Part shown: piece by piece, positions 7,617 to 17,000 of the stretch | Position numbering within the stretch: the first letter of the stretch is position 1 | Layout: each line of letters opens with the position of its first letter | Source of the DNA: Micavibrio sp. UBA2638 | GTDB taxonomy: Bacteria > Pseudomonadota > Alphaproteobacteria > Micavibrionales > Micavibrionaceae | Assembly: GCA_002359735.1 (NCBI GenBank) | Contig: DENS01000007.1 | Location: 49,973-113,972, forward strand | DNA length: 64,000 bases | Direction: 5' to 3' | Position numbers and translations under genes: made by a program | Notes under the pieces: generated by a model | What the model was told of the DNA's origin: nothing | What the model saw: the letters and a program-made list of their open reading frames with translations, nothing else | The model's database searches: none

Positions 7617-9950
7617 TTGTCCGGCAAAGAAATTAATAAAGATAAAATTAAGTTATCACAATCTCTAAATCTTTCTTCATTTAAAGATTTTCTGGTGAAT
7701 GCCTTTGTTGTTCTTGCATCTTTCGCAAAGGGCAGTGGGAATGGCAGACGGGGGCGATTGTTCCGCCGCAGTTTTTTTCTGCGGGAATGGCAGAATATTG
7801 CCGTTATTGGCCTGGTCATTGCCGGAATTATTTCTGGCATCGTCACCTATGCCGCGTTGAATGAAGCGCCGCCGTTTGGCAGTAGTCCGAATATGGTTAT
7901 CTGGATGTTGAATGCCGATTTGGTTATTTTGCTGATGTTGGTGGCCACCATAGCCAGCAAGCTGGTTGGGATCTGGAGCGGCCGCAAGCGTGATGTTGCT
8001 GGATCGCATCTGCATGTGCGTCTGGTTTATACGTTCAGTATTCTGGCCGCGGCGCCCGCCATTATTATGACGGTTTTTTCGGCCTATTTTTTCCATTTTG
8101 GCGTGCAGACATGGTTTTCCCAGCGCATACAAACGGCGATTGCGGAATCTCAGGCTGTTGCGCAGGCCTATCTGGAAGAGCACAAGCAGGTTATTCGTGC
8201 CGATACATTGGCCATGGCCAATGACCTTGACCGTCAATCGATGATGTTGATTGGTAATGCGGGTGCTTTGGAAGATGTCGTGCAAACCCAGTCCATGATC
8301 AGGAATTTATCGGAAGTCATTATTTTTGATTCAAACGGCCGTGTTTTGGCGCGTTCCGGCCTGACATTTACCCTTGAGTTTGAAGAGGTGCCCAAATATG
8401 CGCTTGATCAGGCTTTGCTGGGGGATGTGGTCGTGATGACGGGCGGCAATGATGACCGCGTACGTGCCCTGGTTAAATTAAACGGCTTTGTCGATAGTTA
8501 TCTTTTTGCCGGCCGTATGGTGGATCAAAAGGTTTTGTCGCATCTCAATGCCACGAAGCAGGCTTCGGAATCGTATAATAATCTGGAGGAGCGGTATTCC
8601 AGTTTACAGGTGACGGTTAATCTTATTTTTGTGGTTGTCGGGTTTTTGCTGGTGTTGATTGCCATCTGGTTTGGTTTAATTCTTGCGCGGCAACTTGTGA
8701 CGCCGATCAGGGAGCTGATTGCCGCGTCTGATCGGGTGCGTGCCGGTGATATGACGGCCAGAGTTGGCAGTTTTAAGAATATGGAAGAGCTGGATTATCT
8801 GGGGCGTTCTTTTAACCGGATGACCAGTCAGATTGAGGAACAGCAAAGCGAGTTGATACAGGCAAACAGGCAGCTGGACAGGCGCCGGCGTTTAACCGAA
8901 ACGGTGCTGGAGGGTGTTTCTGCGGGTATTGTGGGGCTTGATGATAAGGGGGTTGTGAATCTGGCCAATAGTTCTGCTGCCCGGTTATTATTGCGGGAAG
9001 TTAGCGATATGACCGGCAGACCGGTCTCTGACATATTTCCGCAAATAACAGATTTGCTGGACCGTGCGCATGATCGTCCGCATAAGGTGACGCAGGCTGA
9101 AATACCGTTTGTTTTGGATGATGGCAGCGCGAAAATCTTTCTTGTCCGTATCGCGATTGAATTAATCGGGGAGGAGGAGGTTGGCGCCATTTTGACTTTT
9201 GATGACATTACGGAGTTGCAATCTGCTCAGCGTAAGGCCGCCTGGGCTGATGTTGCGCGGCGTATTGCGCACGAGATCAAAAACCCGTTGACGCCGATAC
9301 AGTTGTCAGCTGAGCGTTTAAAACGTAAATATCTCAGTCAGATAAAAGATGATGCTGATGTGTTTTCTCAATGTACGGACACAATTATTAAGCATGTCGG
9401 TGATATTGGCCATATGGTGAATGAATTTTCTTCCTTTGCCCGCATGCCGGAGCCTGTTATGAAAGAGGGCAAGTTGTTGCCGTTGGTGAAAGATGTTTTG
9501 GTTCTGCAAGGGCAGGCGCATAATGATATTGAATTTCAGGTGCATTGTGACGATAAGAATATCGCTACCAAATTTGATGCGCACCAGATCCGCCAGGCAC
9601 TGACCAATTTGATACAAAATGCGATCGATTCTATTCACGGGGCTGATGATGTGTCACAAAAAGGGCGTATTGATGTCGTGATGGGGTATTATGATGATCA
9701 GATCTTTATTAGTCTGGCCGATAATGGCGCGGGTCTGCCAAAGGATGAGAATATATCACGCCTGATGGAGCCCTATGTCACCCATAAAGCGAAGGGAACC
9801 GGGCTTGGTCTGGCTATTGTCAAAAAGATTATGGAGGATCATAATGGAGCCTTGTCCCTTGGCGCGCCTGATTGGCTCAAGCGGGATAAAAACTATAGTG
9901 ATCTTGGCGGGGCCACTGTGGTGTTGTTAATGGGCAATCATTCATTGTAG
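7617..9950 (+). CDS. ntrY: nitrogen-regulation sensor histidine kinase NtrY
   Basis: Membrane sensor kinase that phosphorylates NtrX; controls nitrogen and redox responses and envelope functions in alphaproteobacteria. 777 residues. Membrane spans lie at about 60-80, 93-117, 137-160 and 333-357 with a periplasmic or extracytoplasmic loop (~161-332), then HAMP (~357-410), PAS (~425-530), the HisKA site RIAHEIKNPLTP with H552, and the HATPase domain with its N-box (LTNLIQNAIDS), DNGAGLP and TGLGLAIV. There is no ATG before residue 93; the start is TTG at 7617 with AAAGGTGG 7 bases upstream (7602-7609). It is first in the ntrYX-trkA-dat-gph-hfq-hflX run. Confidence 0.95.
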   Translation: MSGKEINKDKIKLSQSLNLSSFKDFLVNAFVVLASFAKGSGNGRRGRLFRRSFFLREWQNIAVIGLVIAGIISGIVTYAALNEAPPFGSSPNMVIWMLNADLVILLMLVATIASKLVGIWSGRKRDVAGSHLHVRLVYTFSILAAAPAIIMTVFSAYFFHFGVQTWFSQRIQTAIAESQAVAQAYLEEHKQVIRADTLAMANDLDRQSMMLIGNAGALEDVVQTQSMIRNLSEVIIFDSNGRVLARSGLTFTLEFEEVPKYALDQALLGDVVVMTGGNDDRVRALVKLNGFVDSYLFAGRMVDQKVLSHLNATKQASESYNNLEERYSSLQVTVNLIFVVVGFLLVLIAIWFGLILARQLVTPIRELIAASDRVRAGDMTARVGSFKNMEELDYLGRSFNRMTSQIEEQQSELIQANRQLDRRRRLTETVLEGVSAGIVGLDDKGVVNLANSSAARLLLREVSDMTGRPVSDIFPQITDLLDRAHDRPHKVTQAEIPFVLDDGSAKIFLVRIAIELIGEEEVGAILTFDDITELQSAQRKAAWADVARRIAHEIKNPLTPIQLSAERLKRKYLSQIKDDADVFSQCTDTIIKHVGDIGHMVNEFSSFARMPEPVMKEGKLLPLVKDVLVLQGQAHNDIEFQVHCDDKNIATKFDAHQIRQALTNLIQNAIDSIHGADDVSQKGRIDVVMGYYDDQIFISLADNGAGLPKDENISRLMEPYVTHKAKGTGLGLAIVKKIMEDHNGALSLGAPDWLKRDKNYSDLGGATVVLLMGNHSL

Positions 9951-9976
9951 GATACTACGGACCGAATTGAGAGTAT

Positions 9977-11467
9977 ATGAGTATTGATATTTTAATAGTG
10001 GATGATGAGGAAGATATCCGTAACCTCATCAAAGGTATTTTAGAGGATGAGGGTTATAGCGTTCGTACGGCGCATAACTCTGACAAAGCCTATGCCTTGA
10101 TTTCGGAAGCTGTGCCCCGTTTGGTGATTTTAGATATCTGGCTGCAAGGCAGCGCGCATGATGGGTTGCAGATACTCGAGACGATCAAACAGAAGCATCC
10201 TTTACTGCCGGTTCTCATGATAAGTGGCCACGGCACAATAGAAACGGCGGTCAATGCGATTAAGCAAGGGGCGTATGACTTTATTGAAAAGCCCTTTAAA
10301 TCCGATCGTTTGTTATTGATGATCCAGCGTGCGCTGGAAAATGCGGTGCTGAAACAGGAAAATGAATCCCTGCGGCAAAAAGTGGATGCCAATTACAAAT
10401 TGCTTGGTTCATCGTCCGCCTCGCACGGGTTAAAGCAAGTGCTGAAGCGAGTGGCGCCAACCAATAGCCGTATTTTACTGTCCGGTGAGCCCGGCAGCGG
10501 TAAGGAAGTCGCGGCCCGTTTTGTGCATCACCATTCTTTGCGCGCCGATAAACCGTTTATGGTTTTGTCCTGCGCCAATTTGCGCCCGGAACGTTTGGAG
10601 ATCGAACTTTTTGGGGTTGAGGGCCGCGGTGACGATGACACGGCCTATGTCGGCATACTGGAAAAGGTAAATGGCGGTACGTTGCTGTTAGATGAAGTGT
10701 CCGATATGCCGCTTGAAACGCAAGGCAAGATCGTTCGCGTACTACAAAACCAGAGCTTTCACAAAATCGGCGGTGAAAAGGCCATTGAGGTTGATGTCCG
10801 TATTATTGCATCAACCAATAAGGACCTTGAGGCCTTAATCGCGGGCGGTGCGTTTCGTCAGGACCTGTATTATCGTCTGAATGTTGTGCCCGTATCTATA
10901 CCGCCGCTGCGTGAGCGTGCGCCGGACATACAAGAGCTTGTGACTTATTTTTCGGAGAATATTGCCAGCAGTGCAGGTATGAGCGTTCCGAATTTTGATG
11001 ATCAGGCACTCGCCGCCATGCAGAGATATGACTGGCCGGGAAATGTGCGCCAGCTCAAAAATGTTGTGGAATGGGTCATGATCATGAATGGCCCAGCCGA
11101 AGAGCAGGGGTATAGTGTCGCCTGCCTGCCCCCTGAAATATCAGGGGTGGACCGGCCGAAGACAGGGGCTAAGCGAGCGGAAGGCAAGCATGTATCGATC
11201 CCCGCATTGCAAGATGATCTTTTGGTGCTTGGCTTGCGTGATGCACGTGAGAGCTTTGAGCGCTTGTATCTGAGCGCACAGATTGAAAAATTTGACGGAA
11301 ATGTATCGAAAACAGCGCAATTTATTGGTATGGAACGGTCCGCCCTGCATCGCAAATTAAAGTCACTGAACATTGTTCTTGGTGATAAGGAACCGGTGCG
11401 CGGCCGCGAAAACGCCAGCTCCGATGATGGTGCTGTTCAGGAATTGCAAAACATAAAAAGGGCTTAA
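9977..11467 (+). CDS. ntrX: response regulator NtrX (AAA+ / Fis type)
   Basis: Cytoplasmic partner of NtrY, 496 residues. The receiver domain (1-120) has its acidic pocket DDEED at 9-13, phospho-acceptor D53 and K105. The AAA+ domain (~143-370) has Walker A GEPGSGKE at 170-177 and Walker B GGTLLLDEVSDM at 233-244. The Fis-type helix-turn-helix lies near 433-456 (KTAQFIGMERSALHRKL). The GAFTGA loop that contacts sigma-54 should lie between ELFG and Walker B; here that stretch reads VEGRGDDDTAYVGILEK, so the motif is missing, as reported for NtrX of alphaproteobacteria. It therefore probably does not activate sigma-54 promoters. The ATG follows ntrY by 26 bases. Confidence 0.95.
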   Translation: MSIDILIVDDEEDIRNLIKGILEDEGYSVRTAHNSDKAYALISEAVPRLVILDIWLQGSAHDGLQILETIKQKHPLLPVLMISGHGTIETAVNAIKQGAYDFIEKPFKSDRLLLMIQRALENAVLKQENESLRQKVDANYKLLGSSSASHGLKQVLKRVAPTNSRILLSGEPGSGKEVAARFVHHHSLRADKPFMVLSCANLRPERLEIELFGVEGRGDDDTAYVGILEKVNGGTLLLDEVSDMPLETQGKIVRVLQNQSFHKIGGEKAIEVDVRIIASTNKDLEALIAGGAFRQDLYYRLNVVPVSIPPLRERAPDIQELVTYFSENIASSAGMSVPNFDDQALAAMQRYDWPGNVRQLKNVVEWVMIMNGPAEEQGYSVACLPPEISGVDRPKTGAKRAEGKHVSIPALQDDLLVLGLRDARESFERLYLSAQIEKFDGNVSKTAQFIGMERSALHRKLKSLNIVLGDKEPVRGRENASSDDGAVQELQNIKRA

Positions 11468-11473
11468 AAAACA

Positions 11474-12850
11474 ATGCGGGTAATAATTTGCGGTGCCGGT
11501 CAGGTTGGTTATAGTATTGCGTCTTATCTTTCCCGGGAAGATAACGATGTGACCGTTATTGATACGAATGCCCGCTTAATATCGCAGATTAATGATGAAT
11601 TGGATGTAAACGGAATTCTGGGGCACGCATCCAACCCCGAGGTGCTCAGTAATGCCGGGGCCAGTGAGGCCGATATGGTGATTGCGGTCACACATTCAGA
11701 TGAGGTGAATATGGTCGCCTGTCAGGTGTCGCATTCCCTGTTTGGTGTTCCGAAAAAAATTGCCCGTATTCGTGAGCAGGATTATTTAAACCCTGCCTGG
11801 TCGAATTTATTTAGCCGCGCCCACATGCCGATTGATGTTATTATTTCCCCTGAACAAGTTATTGCCGAAGACATTTTTCAGCGGCTTTCGGTGCCGGGCA
11901 CAACATTTGTTATTTCCCTGGCCAAAGGCAAGGTACATATGGTTGGCGTTGTTTGCCGTGAAGATTGTCCTGTCGTCAATACACCGATTTCACAAATCGA
12001 AACCCTGTTCCCGGATTTGAATTTCAAGATTATGGCGATCTTGCGCAATAACCGCCCGATTATTCCCGGTCCGCATGATCAATTATATATTGGGGATGAA
12101 GTGTATTTCATCGCCGATACCCGCCATTTGTCGCGCGTCCTATCCGTTTTTGGGCATGAGGAAAAAGAGGCGCGCCGCATTGTTATTGCCGGGGGCGGGA
12201 GTGTCGGATATGGCCTGGCTAAGTTATTGATTAAACAGGGCCGCGGTACGCAGATAAAAATGGTTGAGCATAATGAAGACCGGGCCGAGTTTTTAAGTGA
12301 ACAGTTAGAAGATGTCATCGTGTTGCGTGGAAATGGGCTGGATAAGGATATTCTTGAAGAAGCCTCTATTGAATCGGTAGAAACGCTTGTGGCTGTAACG
12401 AATGATGATGAAAGTAATATTTTGGGGTCATTGCTGGCCAAGCAATATGGGTGCGAACGCGTTATTACGTTGGTAAATAATAATTCGTATTCACCGTTAA
12501 TTGGCCCTCTTGGGATTGATGCCATGGTGTCTCCACGCTCAACGATTGTTGCGACGATCATGCAACATGTTCGCCGCGGTCGCATTCGGGGGTTGCATAA
12601 TTTGCGCGATGGTTTTGCCGAAGTGTTTGAGGCCGAGGTATCAGACACAATGTCTTTGGTGAATAAAAACGTGGAAGATTTGATGTTGCCCCCTGATGTT
12701 ATTTTGGGTGGCGTTATTCGTGATAATGAGATTATGATCCCCAAAGAGGGGGATATGGTCAGGGCCGGGGATGTTCTGATTATTCTCGCCACGCAGAAAC
12801 AGGCTAAGGCACTGGAGAAAATTTTCTCGGTTCAAGTCGATCTTTTCTAA
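11474..12850 (+). CDS. trkA: Trk potassium uptake regulatory protein TrkA
   Basis: Peripheral cytoplasmic NAD-binding subunit of the Trk/Ktr potassium channel system. 458 residues built as two RCK-N/RCK-C repeats: the first nucleotide fold is CGAGQVGYSIA (residues ~5-15), the second GGGSVGYGLAK near residue 240, each followed by a conserved acid (VIDTNARL, MVEHNEDRAE). TrkA-C segments follow each (~143-223 and ~370-455). It starts 6 bases after ntrX, in the order usual for alphaproteobacteria. The TrkH/G membrane subunit is not in the window. Confidence 0.95.
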   Translation: MRVIICGAGQVGYSIASYLSREDNDVTVIDTNARLISQINDELDVNGILGHASNPEVLSNAGASEADMVIAVTHSDEVNMVACQVSHSLFGVPKKIARIREQDYLNPAWSNLFSRAHMPIDVIISPEQVIAEDIFQRLSVPGTTFVISLAKGKVHMVGVVCREDCPVVNTPISQIETLFPDLNFKIMAILRNNRPIIPGPHDQLYIGDEVYFIADTRHLSRVLSVFGHEEKEARRIVIAGGGSVGYGLAKLLIKQGRGTQIKMVEHNEDRAEFLSEQLEDVIVLRGNGLDKDILEEASIESVETLVAVTNDDESNILGSLLAKQYGCERVITLVNNNSYSPLIGPLGIDAMVSPRSTIVATIMQHVRRGRIRGLHNLRDGFAEVFEAEVSDTMSLVNKNVEDLMLPPDVILGGVIRDNEIMIPKEGDMVRAGDVLIILATQKQAKALEKIFSVQVDLF

Positions 12851-12863
12851 AGGATGTTAATTT

Positions 12864-13739
12864 ATGCCACGTATTTCCTATGTTAACGGAGCATATGTTC
12901 CACATCAGCGTGCCTGTGTTCATATTGAAGACCGCGGTTTTGTGTTTGCCGATGGTGTTTATGAAGTCATTGGTTTGATTAATGGCAAATATGCCGATGA
13001 ATGCGGGCATTTGGACCGTTTGGAGCGATCCATGCGGGAGTTGCAGATTAACCCGCCCAAAACGCGTGATGCCATTCGGTTTATTATGCGGGAACTGGTG
13101 CGACGTAACCGTTTGCAAAATGCCGCAATTTACTTGCAGGTAACACGCGGAACAGCAAAACGTGATTTTAAGTTTCCCACGGCCGATACGCCGTCGACTT
13201 TGGTTATGATGTGCTGGCCGTTTAACTATGATGCGAACCCGAATGTCCAGAATGGCGTTAAGGTGTGTAGTGTCCCTGACCAGCGCTGGGCGCGCCGCGA
13301 TATTAAAACGGTCGCATTGTTACCGCAGGTTTTGGCCAAGCAAAAAGCCGCTGAGCAAGGCTGCTATGAAGCCTTGATGCTGGATGGGGACGGCATGATT
13401 AATGAGGGCGGGGCCAGTAATTTCTGGATATATAAAGACGGGGTTTTAAAGACGCATCAGGCCGATCAGAGCATTTTGAAAGGTGTGACACGCACCGCGG
13501 TTTGTGATATTGCGGCAAAACATAATATTAAAATTGTTGAAGGGCCGTTCGGCCTGGATGAGGCAATAAACGCCGATGAAGCCTTTTGTACTAGTGCGAC
13601 GGCCCTGATCGTGCCTGTGGTGCAAATTGATGACCATGTCTTGGGGGATGGCAAACCCGGGCCACTCGCAAGAAAAATTTATCATTATTATCGCGATTAC
13701 GCCGATCATGAAAAACAACAGCTTTATTGGGTGTATTAA
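12864..13739 (+). CDS. dat: D-amino-acid transaminase (class IV aminotransferase)
   Basis: PLP fold-type IV aminotransferase of 291 residues, expected to interconvert D-alanine and D-glutamate for peptidoglycan. Family features are the N-terminal YVNGAYVPHQRACVHIEDRGFVFADGVYEV, RLERSM, the PLP lysine region RRDIKTVALLPQVLAKQ, EALMLDGDGMINEGGASNFW and FCTSATALIVPV. A branched-chain aminotransferase is excluded by the D-alanine-transaminase-like N-terminus and spacing. AAAGGATG lies 9 bases before the ATG. It sits between trkA and the HAD phosphatase, and the next gene starts 1 base after its stop (TAATATG). Confidence 0.9.
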   Translation: MPRISYVNGAYVPHQRACVHIEDRGFVFADGVYEVIGLINGKYADECGHLDRLERSMRELQINPPKTRDAIRFIMRELVRRNRLQNAAIYLQVTRGTAKRDFKFPTADTPSTLVMMCWPFNYDANPNVQNGVKVCSVPDQRWARRDIKTVALLPQVLAKQKAAEQGCYEALMLDGDGMINEGGASNFWIYKDGVLKTHQADQSILKGVTRTAVCDIAAKHNIKIVEGPFGLDEAINADEAFCTSATALIVPVVQIDDHVLGDGKPGPLARKIYHYYRDYADHEKQQLYWVY

Positions 13740-13740
13740 T

Positions 13741-14400
13741 ATGACCGGAACCGCGCAAAAACAATTGCATAAGCCGGAGGCGGTTTTCTTTGACTGGGAT
13801 GGTACATTGGTTGACAGCTTTGCTTTCCTGACCAAGGCGCATAACAGTGTGAAATCGCAATTCGGGCTCTCGCCATTTACGGGGCAAGAATTTTCCCGTT
13901 ATTTTGGCGTTCCGCGGGATCGCTTGTTTATGGATATTTATGGCCCCCATGCGACAGATGCAAAACCAGTCTTTGAACAATATTTTCATGATAATCATTT
14001 AAAGGAAATGGTTTTGATTCCGGGGGCTGAGAAGATGTTGGATACGATTGCTTCGCTGGGCATTCCGATGGGGGTCGTTAGCAATAAACGCGCTGATTTT
14101 TTACGGGCTGAGGTTGAATATCTTGGGTGGGATAAATACTTTGGCGATGTGGTAGTCGGGGCCGGTGATGCCGTGGCTGATAAGCCAGATCCTGCGCCGT
14201 TAATATTTGCTGCATCAATGTATGATAACATTGATATTGAGCGTATTTGGTATGTTGGGGACACGCAAATTGATGTTGAATGTTCCATGGCCGCCGGATG
14301 CACGTGTGTTGTGGTTGCTCCTCTTGAAACGACAACCAAAGGGGATATCTATGAAAAAAATTATCAAGAAATATGTGGCTTTTTGTTGCAATGCCCGTAA
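13741..14400 (+). CDS. gph: HAD-superfamily phosphatase, phosphoglycolate-phosphatase-like
   Basis: 219 residues with the HAD motifs in order: motif I FFDWDGTLVDS (~15-25), motif II VVSNKRADF, motif III lysine in VADKPDPAPL and motif IV WYVGDTQIDVECSMAAGC. The subfamily (helical cap type 1) includes Gph; the true substrate is unknown. The ATG at 13741 was chosen because it follows the dat stop by 1 base and matches the family N-terminus; an upstream in-frame start would overlap dat by over 100 bases. It precedes hfq by 88 bases. Confidence 0.85.
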   Translation: MTGTAQKQLHKPEAVFFDWDGTLVDSFAFLTKAHNSVKSQFGLSPFTGQEFSRYFGVPRDRLFMDIYGPHATDAKPVFEQYFHDNHLKEMVLIPGAEKMLDTIASLGIPMGVVSNKRADFLRAEVEYLGWDKYFGDVVVGAGDAVADKPDPAPLIFAASMYDNIDIERIWYVGDTQIDVECSMAAGCTCVVVAPLETTTKGDIYEKNYQEICGFLLQCP

Positions 14401-14488
14401 AAATCGCTAAAAAGGCAAGGATGCGTATATTTATGGGATGCCCGTAATAAACGGGATGTATATATTAATTTTAGGAAATTAGAAAAAA

Positions 14489-14743
14489 ATGGCAGAAAAA
14501 TTTCAAAATGTGCAGGATGTGTTTCTGAATAAGATCCGTAAGGAAAAAATGTCTGTGACAGTGTTTCTTGTGAACGGCGTTAAACTCCAGGGGGTTGTAA
14601 CCTGGTTCGATAACTTTTCCATGTTGCTGCGTCGTGAGACCCATGTGCAATTGGTGTATAAACATGCGATCTCTACGATCATGCCTGGCGGGCCACTAAA
14701 TTTGCATGAAGATGAAGACGCGGCAGCGAAAGAAGACGCTTAA
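14489..14743 (+). CDS. hfq: RNA chaperone Hfq
   Basis: 84-residue Sm-like protein that forms a hexameric ring and mediates small RNA-mRNA pairing. The Sm1 segment (VFLNKIRKEKMSVTVFLVNGVKLQGVV is its region) and the Sm2 motif YKHAISTI are at residues ~15-65. The proximal-face signature Y-K-H-A is intact. The acidic tail (EDEDAAAKEDA) is short, as in alphaproteobacteria. An AGGAAATTAG site precedes the ATG. It sits directly upstream of hflX as in most proteobacteria. Confidence 0.97.
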   Translation: MAEKFQNVQDVFLNKIRKEKMSVTVFLVNGVKLQGVVTWFDNFSMLLRRETHVQLVYKHAISTIMPGGPLNLHEDEDAAAKEDA

Positions 14744-14757
14744 GCCTTCATGTTATA

Positions 14758-16080
14758 ATGGCTTCACGTCGCTATCCAATTTCAGCAGATGAACCGGATG
14801 ACACGGTCTTAATTATCCAGCCCGATATAAAGGGCGCGGTCGGGGCGCGTGACATTAAGGCGCAAATCGCCGAGATCGAGAGCCTGACACGTGCTATTCA
14901 TCTGGATCATTTGCAAACCGTCATTTGTAATGTTAGTGCAATTCAGCCGGGGGCGTTTCTTGGTAAGGGCAAGCGGCAGGAAATTGCGGATCTGATTGAA
15001 CGACTGCATCCCACAATCGTTGTCTTTAACTATACTCTTAGCCCGGTTCAACAACGTAATCTGGAAAAAGAATGGAATGCAAAGGTCATTGACCGTACCG
15101 GCTTAATTCTTGAAATATTCGGCGAACGCGCGCAAACCAAAGAGGGGCGTTTGCAGGTGGAGCTGGCCGCGCTTGAATACCAAAAATCACGTCTGGTGCG
15201 GTCCTGGACCCATTTGGAGCGCCAGCGTGGCGGGGCCGGTTTTATGGGCGGGCCGGGGGAAACCCAGATTGAATTAGACCGCCGTATTATTAGTGAGCGT
15301 GTTACCAAGTTAAAGTCGGAAATTGAAGCGGTGAAAAAGACCCGCGATCTGGGGCGCAAAAGTCGCGAACAGGTGCCGTTCCCCACTGTCGCCCTGGTTG
15401 GGTATACCAATGCCGGGAAATCAACTTTATTCAATCGTTTGACGGGAGCGGATGTTTTTGCAAAGGATTTATTGTTCGCGACCCTTGACCCGACTTTGCG
15501 CCGTATTGAACTGCCCAATGGTCAAAAAGCAATTTTGTCTGACACTGTGGGCTTTATTTCGGATTTGCCCACCCATTTGATTGCTGCATTTCGCGCGACT
15601 TTAGAGGAAACCCTGCATGCCGATGTGATTGTGCATGTGATTGATTGTTCGCGTGAGGATTACAAGGCGCAAAAAAGTGATGTAATCAAGATTTTGACGG
15701 ATTTGGGCATTGAATACGATCAGGATGACCGCATTATTGAGGTCTATAATAAAATAGATGCGCTTGATGCAGATGATTTGGCCGAAGTGCAGCGCGAGGT
15801 AAGGTTCTCTGAGCGCAAATGTGCGATATCGGCCCTAAAGGGCACTGGCAAGGATGCGCTGTATGATCAGGTTAGTGCAATATTATCACGTTCGTTCAAA
15901 CAGGCCAGGTTTATGATGGACGCGGCCAATGGTAAGGCGCTGGCGTGGCTTTATTCCCATGCGGAGGTTCTGGATCGTAAAGATCAGGGTGAAAATATTG
16001 AAATTCATGTTATGATTTCTCCGGCTGATTTGTCCCGTTTTGTTAATGCATTTGGGTACCAGCCTGTTCAAAGCCCCTAA
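14758..16080 (+). CDS. hflX: ribosome-associated GTPase HflX
   Basis: GTPase that binds the 50S subunit and splits or rescues stalled ribosomes, 440 residues. The N-terminal glycine-rich HflX domain carries GAFLGKGKRQEI (~65-76), then the helical linker with RTGLILEIFGERAQTKEG and GGPGETQIELDRR. The G domain has P-loop GYTNAGKS at 215-222, switch DTVGFI, and NKID. The C-terminal domain is short. It starts 14 bases after hfq and runs to 22 bases before the next gene. Confidence 0.96.
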   Translation: MASRRYPISADEPDDTVLIIQPDIKGAVGARDIKAQIAEIESLTRAIHLDHLQTVICNVSAIQPGAFLGKGKRQEIADLIERLHPTIVVFNYTLSPVQQRNLEKEWNAKVIDRTGLILEIFGERAQTKEGRLQVELAALEYQKSRLVRSWTHLERQRGGAGFMGGPGETQIELDRRIISERVTKLKSEIEAVKKTRDLGRKSREQVPFPTVALVGYTNAGKSTLFNRLTGADVFAKDLLFATLDPTLRRIELPNGQKAILSDTVGFISDLPTHLIAAFRATLEETLHADVIVHVIDCSREDYKAQKSDVIKILTDLGIEYDQDDRIIEVYNKIDALDADDLAEVQREVRFSERKCAISALKGTGKDALYDQVSAILSRSFKQARFMMDAANGKALAWLYSHAEVLDRKDQGENIEIHVMISPADLSRFVNAFGYQPVQSP

Positions 16081-16102
16081 AAGCCCTAAGTTTATAGACA
16101 TC

Positions 16103-16978
16103 ATGGATGATTTGATTGCACAAAAAGTTACCAGCGTTATTCGTGAGGCAAGCCAGAGGTTCATTCTGCCACGTTTCAAGGCCCTAAAAAGCAGTGAAAT
16201 TGAGACCAAAACGAACCCGACAGATTTGGTCACCATGGCCGATATCGAGGCTGAGGCGTTTTTTGAAGTCGTTTTGCCGCAATTATTGCCTGGGTCAATT
16301 GTGCTCGGCGAGGAGGGCGCCTCACGCGGGGAGCATGATTTGTCACTGTTGGCCCCGGAGGCAGGGCAGCGGGTCTGGGTCGTTGATCCGGTTGATGGTA
16401 CGTATAATTTTGTTCATGGACGCGGTGATTTTGGTGTTATGGTCTGCCTGGTTGAAAATGGTGTATGTGTGGCCAGCTGGATTTATGATGTCCTAAGGGA
16501 TTCGATGGCCCATGCTTTGCGCGGCCAAGGCGCCTATCTAGACGGGGAGTTATTAACAACACCGCATGATGATTTACCGTTTGAGCAAATGATTGTGCAT
16601 TTAAGTCCCAAATTTTTTCCACCCGATATAAAACAGGCCATGAAGACCAAAGCGGCCGCCATGCCGAATGTCAAAACCGTTGGGAGCGCCGCCCATGAAT
16701 ATTTAAAGGTAGCGCGCGGTGTATCAGACGCCGCGGTGTATTGCCGTTTAAAACCATGGGACCATTTACCCGGCGCCCTGATTGTACAAGAAGCAGGCGG
16801 CGTTGTCACAAAATGGAACGGGCAGGAATATACCCCGCAAGACCGCTATGATGGGTTAATTGTCGCGCGTACGCGCCGCGGCTGGCAAAATGTCTATGAT
16901 GCATTTTTTGGTGATATGGATTTGGATGCCTATATGAAGGCGCGTTGGAAAACGCTCCGCAAACAGGGAAAAGTTTGA
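16103..16978 (+). CDS. inositol monophosphatase family protein
   Basis: 291 residues of the Mg-dependent, Li-sensitive phosphatase fold (IMPase/CysQ/FBPase). Metal-binding motifs are GEEGAS (~70), DPVDGTYNFVHG (~98-109) and WDHLPGALIVQEAGG (~217-231). The last deviates slightly from the usual W-D-x-x-A-G, having LPG where many have AAG. It may act on inositol phosphate, on histidinol phosphate or on another sugar phosphate. The ATG at 16103 removes an upstream in-frame extension that would overlap hflX. Last gene of the plus-strand run, closed by the terminator at 16980. Confidence 0.85.
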   Translation: MDDLIAQKVTSVIREASQRFILPRFKALKSSEIETKTNPTDLVTMADIEAEAFFEVVLPQLLPGSIVLGEEGASRGEHDLSLLAPEAGQRVWVVDPVDGTYNFVHGRGDFGVMVCLVENGVCVASWIYDVLRDSMAHALRGQGAYLDGELLTTPHDDLPFEQMIVHLSPKFFPPDIKQAMKTKAAAMPNVKTVGSAAHEYLKVARGVSDAAVYCRLKPWDHLPGALIVQEAGGVVTKWNGQEYTPQDRYDGLIVARTRRGWQNVYDAFFGDMDLDAYMKARWKTLRKQGKV

Positions 16979-16979
16979 A

Positions 16980-17000
16980 CGCATATCATGCGGTTTTTTT
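16980..17000 (+). terminator. intrinsic terminator overlapping the mazG 3' end
   Basis: Stem CGCAT (16980-16984) / ATGCG (16988-16992) with a 3-base loop, followed by GTTTTTTT. It closes the plus-strand unit and lies over the last codons of the convergent mazG gene. Confidence 0.65.

Noticed and set aside
14441..14455. CCCGT/ACGGG hairpin before hfq as a terminator or regulatory RNA
   Set aside because: Five base pairs with no T-run; too weak to claim.
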